Shown here piece by piece: positions 1 through 3,886 of a DNA stretch of 6,470 nt. The number at the start of each line of letters is the position of its first letter. Position 1 is the first letter of the stretch. The stretch is from Candidatus Omnitrophota bacterium. GTDB taxonomy: Bacteria > Omnitrophota > 4484-213. A program made the translations under genes and the position numbers. Location: positions 1 through 6,470 of the forward strand of contig DAOWKH010000082.1 of NCBI GenBank assembly GCA_030639955.1, read 5' to 3'. Below the pieces are notes generated by a model. The model made no database searches and had not been told where the DNA came from. It saw only the letters and a list, made by a program, of their open reading frames with translations.

Positions 1-1
1 A

Positions 2-106
2 ATGAAGGCGCCGATTTATATTCGTGTTTCAACAAGAAACCAAGTGAGGAAAAAAAGAACACTTCTATTTTACTTTGCTAAGGTTAATACATATTCCAAG
101 GGGTAG
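2..106 (+). pseudogene. Serine recombinase N-terminal remnant
   Basis: Reading from the ATG at 2 gives MKAPIYIRVSTRNQV, which matches the first strand of the resolvase/invertase catalytic domain. The R-V-S-T motif carries the catalytic serine (residue 10) that forms the phosphoserine link to DNA. After about residue 16 the frame continues as lysine-rich and then unrelated sequence to a TAG at 104-106, so only 35 codons remain of a protein that normally has about 180 to over 500 residues. The rest of the catalytic domain and the DNA-binding part are absent. It is most likely the stump of a recombinase gene from a phage or integrative element cut by rearrangement. The start lies one base inside the window, so its ribosome binding site cannot be seen. 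The identity of the first 15 residues is fairly secure; the cause of the break is inferred. Confidence 0.6.
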
Positions 107-241
107 TTTAATATAAGCTAAAATGTTAGAAAAAACGGCATTTGTTTATTAAATGTTATGTGAAAAAATTATTAACCATAATAATTGATTCATTCTTGCT
201 GGTAGGTTGCGGAGAAATTAATTAGCTTAAAGAGGTTAAAC

Positions 242-466
242 ATGCATACTCAATATTATGTGCAAGATGGCAGTATTTGTGGTCCTAAGGGCTATACTCA
301 ATGTTGGATACAAAATAAAAGTATATATTCTTCAAATGGTGGTTACACCCAATGTTGGATAGATGAAAATGGTCATATATATTCATCCCATGGAGGTTAT
401 ACTCAATTTTACATTCAAGATGGCAGCATATACGGCCCATCTACTAAATTACCGTGGATGGAATAA
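242..466 (+). CDS. Small four-repeat protein, function unknown
   Basis: This 74-residue protein is almost entirely internal repeats. The units begin at residues 2, 18, 35 and 53 and follow the pattern (Y/H)-T-Q-x-(Y/W)-(I/V)-x3-4-(S/H)-I-(Y/C)-(S/G)-x-x-G, closed by a short cap STKLPWME. Units 1 and 4 share QDGSI(C/Y)GP, while units 2 and 3 share YTQCWI and IYSS. There is no signal peptide, membrane helix or catalytic motif. Each unit looks like a beta hairpin with a glycine turn, so a small fourfold-symmetric all-beta fold is plausible. The 'beta-flower' type folds found in predicted-structure surveys are one comparison, but that is inference. AGAGG at 231-235 lies 6 bases before the ATG and supports the start. 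The gene stands alone, beside a recombinase scar, which suggests an accessory gene. I do not recognise a function. Confidence 0.75.
   Translation: MHTQYYVQDGSICGPKGYTQCWIQNKSIYSSNGGYTQCWIDENGHIYSSHGGYTQFYIQDGSIYGPSTKLPWME
245..439 (+). repeat. Four coding tandem repeats
   Basis: The repeat units occupy 245-292, 293-343, 344-397 and 398-439, with lengths of 48, 51, 54 and 42 bases. Similarity is visible in the DNA as well as in the protein: units 2 and 3 share CAATGTTGGATA, and units 1 and 4 share CAAGATGGCAG. All length differences are multiples of three, so the frame has been kept while the units diverged. This is consistent with growth by tandem duplication under protein-level selection. 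Confidence 0.8.
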
Positions 467-552
467 ATAAGAGTTCTAACAACCCAATCCAGCGGACCTT
501 TTTCCGCCACTAAAAAATAATCTCCGACCTCAATAAGTTCTATAAATAAGAT

Positions 553-586
553 AAATGCTTAATAACTAAACTTTGGCATTTTTTTT
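553..586 (+). terminator. Possible weak Rho-independent terminator
   Basis: AAATGC (553-558) can pair with GCATTT (576-581) around a 17-base loop, and an eight-base T run (579-586) overlaps and follows the right arm. The stem is short and AT-rich, so this is a weak candidate. It lies 87 bp after the four-repeat gene, the only gene it could serve. The rest of 467-600 shows nothing else that I recognise. Confidence 0.3.
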
Positions 587-606
587 CAGTTTATTATAGT
601 TAAGAA

Positions 607-720
607 GAAATTTGCGAAGTAAATTTCTATCCTCAGCCGCCTTTGGCGGACTTCCCTGCCTGCCGGCAGGCAGGGGCTCTCGCCTGCGGCGAGCAATGCA
701 ACGAAGTAATTGCGAAGCAA
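607..720. repeat. Cluster of five short hairpins
   Basis: Five perfect inverted repeats follow one another: GAAATTT/AAATTTC (607-613 with 621-627), CCGCC-TTT-GGCGG (637-649), a 22-bp palindrome (654-675), CTCGCC-TGC-GGCGAG (679-693) and TTGC-GAA-GCAA (710-720). Most are GC-rich in an otherwise AT-rich region, and loops are 0, 3 or 7 bases. The cluster ends just before the ribosome binding site of the small ORF at 740. It resembles a composite REP-type palindromic element. A role in mRNA stability or as a transposed non-coding element is inference. Confidence 0.6.
654..675. repeat. Perfect 22-bp palindromic repeat element
   Basis: The left half CCCTGCCTGCC (654-664) is followed directly by its exact reverse complement (665-675). 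Each arm contains CCTGCC-type repeats. A related element with two changes is present at 3241-3260. From memory, this palindrome is a dispersed repeat in many candidate-phylum genomes, often mis-annotated as coding sequence; I cannot verify that here. Confidence 0.75.
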
Positions 721-739
721 GTAAGGAGGTGAAGAAGGT

Positions 740-832
740 ATGGGAGATAAGGGTAAGAAGGATAAAGATAAGAAATCAAAACAAACAAAAGCAAAAAAAG
801 AAGCAGAAAATAAAAAACAAAAAAACCAATAG
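740..832 (+). CDS. 30-residue lysine-rich small protein
   Basis: The ORF begins MGDKGKKDKDKK and continues with Lys, Gln, Ala and Glu to a TAG at 830-832, giving a highly basic 30-residue product with no hydrophobic stretch. A strong ribosome binding site AAGGAGG (723-729) lies 10 bases before the ATG, and a second purine run GAAGAAGG reaches even closer. I recall short 'MGDKGKKDK...' proteins annotated as hypothetical in many environmental bacteria, so it is probably a real conserved small protein. Its role is unknown; binding of nucleic acid or ribosomes would suit the charge but is a guess. An overlapping longer frame that starts at a TTG at 612 runs through the hairpin cluster and is not credible. 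Confidence 0.6.
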   Translation: MGDKGKKDKDKKSKQTKAKKEAENKKQKNQ

Positions 833-872
833 CTAAAACGTTGTTAGTTACGAAATTGTAGCGTTCAAAAGG

Positions 873-946
873 AAAAGGGGACAGATTTATCCGCCTTCGC
901 CAGTGAAGATTTTCGGAGAAGGTAGGCTACGGCGAACAGGTTTTTT
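873..946. repeat. Repeat debris with GGGGACAGATTTA motif
   Basis: AAAAGGGGACAGATTTA (873-889) matches a motif I know from repeats around Y1/REP-associated transposases in environmental genomes. It is followed by CCGCCTTCGCC (891-901) and, 29 bases later, GGCGAA (931-936). TTCGCC (896-901) pairs with this last arm. A second option pairs CCTTC (894-898) with GAAGG (918-922). A six-T run (941-946) follows, so the structure might also act as a weak terminator. No transposase is present. The whole gap 833-1027 contains only this debris, a short tandem repeat and a weak promoter candidate. Confidence 0.4.
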
Positions 947-948
947 GA

Positions 949-970
949 ATTGCACGCAAATTGCACGCAA
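949..970 (+). repeat. 11-bp tandem duplication
   Basis: ATTGCACGCAA occurs twice in direct succession (949-959 and 960-970) with no mismatch. It lies at the edge of the repeat debris and 58 bp before fxsA. It may be a replication-slippage scar, or it may supply duplicated promoter elements. Confidence 0.8.
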
Positions 971-978
971 AATTTAAT
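950..978 (+). promoter_or_regulatory. Weak candidate promoter for fxsA
   Basis: TTGCAC (950-955) and TTTAAT (973-978) are separated by 17 bp. The -10 matches five of six consensus positions, but the -35 matches only three. The placement 50 bp before the fxsA start is sensible. This is a consensus guess only. Confidence 0.25.
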
Positions 979-1027
979 AGAACTATTGAGGGTAGAAAAG
1001 ATATAGAGCAGGAGTTAGAGGGTATAT

Positions 1028-1435
1028 ATGTTAGGATATTTGATTTTACTATTTACCTTAATTCCGGTTATAGAACTGGCTCTTTTGATAAAGATTGGCC
1101 AGTATATAGGAATAAGCTGGACGCTTGGCGTTGTTATCTTTACGGGCGTAGCCGGTGCGTATCTGGCAAAGATGCAGGGGCTTATTACTCTGCGCAGGAT
1201 ACAGGAAGATGTAAATCAAGGCAGGATGCCGGCGGATAAATTGCTTGACGGCGTTTTAATTCTATGCAGTGGTATATTGCTTTTGACCCCCGGTTTTATA
1301 ACAGATATAATAGGATTTATGGGTTTGCTCCCCTTGACGCGGGATTTGTTTAAACGCTGGCTTAAGCGAAAGATAGAGGATATGATTAGCCGTGGAGAGG
1401 GCATTAGGATTACGTCGTTTAAGGGACATAGGTAA
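1028..1435 (+). CDS. fxsA: FxsA family inner-membrane protein
   Basis: The 135-residue product is a membrane protein of the FxsA family. It has hydrophobic segments at about residues 4-22, 29-48 and 72-100, followed by a basic cytoplasmic-type tail (KRWLKRKIEDMISRGEG). The family signature LTPGFITDIIGF is at 86-97, and P13 and E16 in the first segment are also typical. E. coli FxsA is known for lifting F-plasmid exclusion of phage T7 when overproduced; its normal cellular role is unknown. Length is close to the usual 130-160 residues, so the gene is intact. AGAGGG (1017-1022) lies 5 bases before the ATG and supports this start. No clear terminator follows. The last codons and stop (1421-1439) match a repeat downstream at 5937-5955, which suggests that the variable C-terminal tail was reached by repeat DNA. 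Confidence 0.88.
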   Translation: MLGYLILLFTLIPVIELALLIKIGQYIGISWTLGVVIFTGVAGAYLAKMQGLITLRRIQEDVNQGRMPADKLLDGVLILCSGILLLTPGFITDIIGFMGLLPLTRDLFKRWLKRKIEDMISRGEGIRITSFKGHR

Positions 1436-1450
1436 GGGATATTCGGGGTA

Positions 1451-1475
1451 AGTGGGTATAAGTAAATATCCCACT
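1451..1475. promoter_or_regulatory. Inverted repeat, possible operator
   Basis: AGTGGG (1451-1456) is mirrored by CCCACT (1470-1475) with 13 bases between them, and the right arm touches the -35 box of the toxin-antitoxin promoter. TCCCAC occurs again 16 bp downstream (1485-1490), inside the promoter spacer, so the sites would fall on similar faces of the helix if one regulator bound them. Antitoxins commonly repress their own promoters through such sites; the assignment is inferred. Confidence 0.45.
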
Positions 1476-1503
1476 TGACAAATTTCCCACAATATGGTAT
1501 ACT
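1475..1503 (+). promoter_or_regulatory. Strong sigma70-type promoter of the TA pair
   Basis: A perfect -35 box TTGACA (1475-1480) is followed after exactly 17 bp by TATACT (1498-1503), which matches five of six -10 positions. Transcription would start near 1510, giving an almost leaderless message of about 14 bases that is still long enough to carry GGAGG (1510-1514). It is the best promoter in the window, as expected for an autorepressed toxin-antitoxin pair. Confidence 0.8.
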
Positions 1504-1509
1504 TTATAC
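1497..1509. promoter_or_regulatory. Palindromic operator over the -10 box
   Basis: GTATA-CTT-TATAC is an inverted repeat with 5-bp arms that covers the -10 element and reaches the expected transcription start. A protein bound here would block RNA polymerase directly. It is a plausible site for autoregulation by the antitoxin or the toxin-antitoxin complex. That use is inferred; the palindrome itself is seen. Confidence 0.5.
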
Positions 1510-1523
1510 GGAGGTGAAAAAGG

Positions 1524-1853
1524 ATGAAGAAGGATGAAAAAGAGATTTTAAATACACTTCGCGAGGAATTCAGAGCCATCGGGGTTAAGAGCATTGATTC
1601 TAAAAATCGGATAAATTTGGGAGGGAAGGTTCTAAAATTGGTTTTCACCAAAACAAAAGCCGATGCCTATAAAATTTTTGTTGGAGAAGAAGGCGACATT
1701 TTGTTAAGACCTGTAGTGACTATTCCCAGCAGAGAGGCGTGGGTTTATCGCAGCCCCAAAGTTTTAAAGCAGATTCGTCAAGGATTAACTGAAGCAAAAC
1801 AAGGAAAAACTGAGAAGGTGGAAGATTTGGACGAATTTCTTGAGAAGTTATGA
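1524..1853 (+). CDS. Putative type II antitoxin, AbrB-like
   Basis: This 109-residue protein lies directly before a RelE/ParE-like toxin and overlaps it by 4 bp, the usual antitoxin-first order. Residues 1-20 form a charged helix. Residues 24-66 (SIDSKNRINL ... GDILLRPVV) resemble the swapped-hairpin AbrB/MazE DNA-binding half, although the match is loose. The C-terminal part (about 70-109, with IRQGLTEAKQGK and DLDEFLEKL) is a charged helical tail like those with which RelB/Phd-type antitoxins wrap their toxins. GGAGG (1510-1514) sits 9 bases before the ATG. The strong upstream promoter with palindromes fits autorepression. The role as antitoxin rests mostly on gene order and size; the fold assignment is less certain. 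Confidence 0.7.
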   Translation: MKKDEKEILNTLREEFRAIGVKSIDSKNRINLGGKVLKLVFTKTKADAYKIFVGEEGDILLRPVVTIPSREAWVYRSPKVLKQIRQGLTEAKQGKTEKVEDLDEFLEKL

Positions 1854-2146
1854 AATTTATTTTACATTTTACTCCTGCAGCAACGCAGGCATTGAGGAAG
1901 TTAAAAACAGATTCAGGATTAAAAAAGCGATATAAAGCAGTTGCAAAAACCTTGAAGTTGCTGAGCGAAAATCCAAGACATCCCAGTTTACAGACGCATA
2001 TTTATTCTTCAATCGCAGGTCCATATGGCGAGAAAATCTTTGAGGCCTACGCTGAGCAAAAAACACCCGCTGCGTATAGGGTGTTTTTTTATTATGGCCC
2101 GCGTAAAGAAGAAATTACCATTTTTGCAATTACTCCACACCCTTAA
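1850..2146 (+). CDS. RelE/ParE-superfamily toxin
   Basis: The 98-residue product has the size and layout of RelE/ParE/HigB-type toxins: an N-terminal strand (MKFILHFTPAA), a helical pair with LKKRYKAVAKTL, then the block NPRHPSLQTH (41-50), a strand and turn EKIFEAYAEQ (61-70), KTPAAYRVFFYYG (71-83) and a final strand ending ITPHP (94-98). I recognise the NPRHPSL...TPAAYR...ITPHP pattern from a widespread family annotated as plasmid-stabilisation or ParE-like toxins. RelE members cleave mRNA on the ribosome and ParE members inhibit gyrase; the sequence does not show which applies here. Its ATG overlaps the antitoxin stop (ATGA at 1850-1853), so translation is probably coupled and no separate ribosome binding site is needed. 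The gene looks intact and contains a terminator-shaped hairpin. Confidence 0.8.
   Translation: MKFILHFTPAATQALRKLKTDSGLKKRYKAVAKTLKLLSENPRHPSLQTHIYSSIAGPYGEKIFEAYAEQKTPAAYRVFFYYGPRKEEITIFAITPHP
2058..2090 (+). terminator. Terminator-shaped hairpin inside toxin gene
   Basis: AAAAAACACCC (2058-2068) pairs perfectly with GGGTGTTTTTT (2079-2089) around a 10-base loop, and the right arm ends in a seven-T run (2084-2090). This has the form of a bidirectional intrinsic terminator, yet it lies in codons 70-80 of the toxin, over the conserved KTPAAYRVFF segment. It could lower full-length toxin message and read-through into rhuM-fic. It may equally be a by-product of codons for a conserved peptide. 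Confidence 0.45.
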
Positions 2147-2152
2147 TCTGTA

Positions 2153-2165
2153 ATTAAATCAGGAG
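2153..2165 (+). repeat. 13-bp repeat ATTAAATCAGGAG, copy 1
   Basis: ATTAAATCAGGAG begins 7 bases after the toxin stop. Exact copies are at 3829-3841 and 6018-6030. This copy does not continue with the cupin-like reading of the other two; it runs into a purine-rich leader of the rhuM-fic gene. It may be chance, a shared leader with a Shine-Dalgarno core, or an older scar. Confidence 0.5.
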
Positions 2166-2202
2166 AAAGAAAAGAGAAAACCGCTTCATTCGCGGGAGAT
2201 TT

Positions 2203-3198
2203 ATGAAAAACAACAATATCAGTAAAGGCGAGGTTATAATTTATCAAATCTCTAAAAAAGAGGTTGAGTTAAAAGTACGTCTGGAAAAAGAAACGGTTTG
2301 GCTTAATGCACATCAGATGGCACAGATTTTCGATGTCAACCGTCCGGCAATTGTTAAGCATATTAATAATATTTATAAAACTGACGAGCTTAGTAAGAAT
2401 TCAACCTGTTCCATTTTGGAACAGGTTGCTGCTGATGGAAAAATCCGTCAAATGAACCTCTACAATCTTGATATGGTTATTTCTGTTGGCTATCGGGTAA
2501 ACTCTAGGCGTGCTACCCAATTTCGTATTTGGGCAACAAAAGTTTTAAAGGATTATCTTATTCAGGGATATGCATTAAACCAAAAAAGACTTTTAGAGCA
2601 AGCAGCAAAATTTAAAGAATTGCAGCGGGTAATTAGTTTTATTAAACAGAAAACAACTCAGCCAAAATTAAAAAGCCAGGCCGAAGAACTCTTAAATATC
2701 ATTGATGAATATGCTCAATCTCTCACTCTTTTATACCGCTATGATGAAGGGAAATTGACATTAAATAAAAAAAAGAAACCTTGTTTTGCCTTAAAGTATA
2801 AGGACTGCCGATTATTGATTAAAAAAATAAAAACACAATTATCCGAAAAAGGCGAAGCAACGCAATTATTTGGTCAGGAGGTCAATCAGAGGTTCGAAAG
2901 CATTATTGGTGCTGTCTATCAGACATTTGATAGGAAAGATTTATATCCAAGCATAGAAGAAAAGGCAGCGAATTTATTATATCTAACGATTAAAGACCAT
3001 CCTTTTGCCGACGGCAATAAACGCATCGGCTCTTTGTTTTTTATTTATTTCTTAGAAAAGAATAATTATTTATGGAAGGCAAATAATGAGAGAAAAATAA
3101 CCAATAATACCTTAGTAGCGCTTGCTTTGCTTATTGCCAGCAGTAATCCGAGAGAGAAGGAAGTAATGATAAAAATCATTACCAATTTATTAAAATAA
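2203..3198 (+). CDS. RhuM-Fic fusion protein
   Basis: The 331-residue protein joins an N-terminal RhuM-type domain (about residues 10-125, with TVWLNAHQMAQIF and YNLDMVISVGYRVNSRRATQFRIWA) to a C-terminal Fic/Doc domain (about 225-331). The linker (about 126-222) is rich in Lys, Glu and Gln and may be coiled coil. The Fic active-site loop is H266-PFADGNKR; the histidine is the usual base and the D/GN/R residues hold the nucleotide phosphates. Fic enzymes move AMP or related groups onto target proteins. The Lys in GNKR recalls Doc, which phosphorylates EF-Tu, so the reaction cannot be read from the motif. I see no clear inhibitory S/TxxxEG motif. GGGAG (2194-2198) lies 4 bases before the ATG, a rather short spacing. 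The gene follows the toxin by 56 bp and may share its transcript. Confidence 0.87.
   Translation: MKNNNISKGEVIIYQISKKEVELKVRLEKETVWLNAHQMAQIFDVNRPAIVKHINNIYKTDELSKNSTCSILEQVAADGKIRQMNLYNLDMVISVGYRVNSRRATQFRIWATKVLKDYLIQGYALNQKRLLEQAAKFKELQRVISFIKQKTTQPKLKSQAEELLNIIDEYAQSLTLLYRYDEGKLTLNKKKKPCFALKYKDCRLLIKKIKTQLSEKGEATQLFGQEVNQRFESIIGAVYQTFDRKDLYPSIEEKAANLLYLTIKDHPFADGNKRIGSLFFIYFLEKNNYLWKANNERKITNNTLVALALLIASSNPREKEVMIKIITNLLK
2402..2428 (+). other. Perfect 12-bp hairpin inside rhuM-fic
   Basis: CAACCTGTTCCA (2402-2413) and TGGAACAGGTTG (2417-2428) are exact reverse complements with a TTT loop. The hairpin falls in codons 67-76 of the RhuM domain (STCSILEQVAADG). No T run follows, so it is not an intrinsic terminator. 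Such a long stable structure is rare in coding sequence. It could be an mRNA processing site, a translational pause or a protein-binding site on DNA. Confidence 0.75.
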
Positions 3199-3229
3199 TA
3201 TATTTCCATTTCATTCCCATTCCAATGCG

Positions 3230-3260
3230 CCTGCCTGCCGCCTGCCTGCCGGTAGGTAGG
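3230..3260 (+). repeat. Second palindromic element with wobble changes
   Basis: CCTGCCTGCC appears at 3230-3239 and again at 3241-3250, and the second copy is followed by GGTAGGTAGG (3251-3260). Compared with the element at 654-675, two C-to-T changes in the right arm turn G-C pairs into G-U pairs in the + strand RNA, so that strand still folds fully. The other strand would have two A-C mismatches. The partial extra arm may come from slippage. The element lies between rhuM-fic and the nitroreductase gene, 31 bp after the stop codon. Confidence 0.7.
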
Positions 3261-3305
3261 GGTTTGGAGTGTAGAGGGTGCAGAGAGAATTAAAGGAGAT
3301 GTAAG

Positions 3306-3833
3306 ATGCAACTTTACGAAGTAATTAGAAAAAGAAGGAGTATAAGAGAGTATGAGACAAGAGAAGTAAAAAATGAAAAACTCGAGAAGGTATTAAACGC
3401 TGCTCGTTTAGCTCCATCTGCGAAAAATATCCAGCCATGGAAGGTTATTGTTGTAGAGGATGAAGGATTAAGAGAAGAACTTGCAGAAGCTGCCTATGGG
3501 CAGGAGCATTTAAGTCAGGCTCCTTATGTCATAGTGATATGTGTGAATGAGAAGGAATGTTATCAAGAGCATGGCGATTATATGACCTCTTTTGCAGTTG
3601 ATGGAGCAATATTTACCGACCATCTAACTTTAGCTGCTTGCGCTGAAGGTCTTGGGACTTGCTGGATAGCAAAATTTAATGAGAGGAAAGTAAAGGAGTT
3701 GTTGAATGTTCCTGACACCTACAGGGTTGTGGTGATGACCCCCTTGGGTTATCCAGCCGAGGAAGGAAGAGATAAGGGAAGAAAGGCCCTTTACGAAATT
3801 CTTTACAAAAATAGCTGGGGGAAAGAATATTAA
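3306..3833 (+). CDS. Nitroreductase family FMN oxidoreductase
   Basis: This 175-residue protein is a short-type nitroreductase: a flavoenzyme family, usually cytoplasmic and homodimeric, that uses FMN and NAD(P)H to reduce nitro compounds, quinones or related substrates. FMN-phosphate contacts are seen in RKRRSIREY (8-16). The second signature APSAKNIQPW (36-45) and the helix DGAIFTDHLTLAACAEGLGTCWI (99-121, in two parts: DGAIFTDH and LTLAACAEGLGTCWI) are typical, and PLGYPAE (146-152) closes the flavin site. The ribosome binding site AAAGGAGAT (3292-3300) lies 5 bases before the ATG. The gene appears complete; its physiological substrate cannot be told from sequence. It sits behind the palindromic element, and its stop codon overlaps the first bases of the possible cupin scar. 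Confidence 0.88.
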   Translation: MQLYEVIRKRRSIREYETREVKNEKLEKVLNAARLAPSAKNIQPWKVIVVEDEGLREELAEAAYGQEHLSQAPYVIVICVNEKECYQEHGDYMTSFAVDGAIFTDHLTLAACAEGLGTCWIAKFNERKVKELLNVPDTYRVVVMTPLGYPAEEGRDKGRKALYEILYKNSWGKEY

Positions 3834-3841
3834 ATCAGGAG
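3829..3841 (+). repeat. 13-bp repeat ATTAAATCAGGAG, copy 2
   Basis: This copy overlaps the nitroreductase stop codon. It extends to a 26-bp match with the third copy: 3830-3855 against 6019-6044 has three differences, the first 15 bases being identical. The two extended copies bracket the DUF2235-fic segment. Confidence 0.65.
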
Positions 3842-3868
3842 CAGTTTAGAGAGATAGATCTGAATTGA
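3830..3868 (+). pseudogene. Possible second cupin N-terminal scar
   Basis: Read in the frame that begins at 3830, this stretch gives LNQEQFREIDLN and a TGA. The stump at 5998 reads LNQEQLKEMGVFN at the matching place. The differences (F/L, R/K, I/M, L/V) are conservative, as expected from two diverged copies of one protein start rather than from chance. There is no start codon or ribosome binding site here, and the scar begins exactly at the nitroreductase stop. The interpretation is inferred. Confidence 0.3.
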
Positions 3869-3886
3869 AAATTATAGGAGGAAGGT

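Noticed and set aside
242..439. CRISPR-like repeats
   Set aside because: The repeats are in-frame coding units without spacers and have diverged at the codon level.
492..507. GCGGA/TCCGC stem as a terminator
   Set aside because: The stem has only 5 bp and the T run is in the loop, not after the stem.
612..836. 74-residue open frame from a TTG
   Set aside because: It runs through the hairpin cluster and palindrome with no ribosome binding site at its start; the ORF at 740-832 in another frame has a strong site and a recognisable sequence.
961..1239. 92-residue open frame overlapping fxsA
   Set aside because: It is an out-of-frame shadow of fxsA, whose protein matches a known family.
1262..1651. 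Long open frame on the minus strand
   Set aside because: It spans the fxsA end, the TA promoter and the antitoxin start, and reads as unstructured sequence with no family match.
3066..3311. Minus-strand frame across the palindromic element
   Set aside because: It contains the translated palindrome (RQAGGRQA), a typical artefact of this repeat, and is antisense to rhuM-fic.
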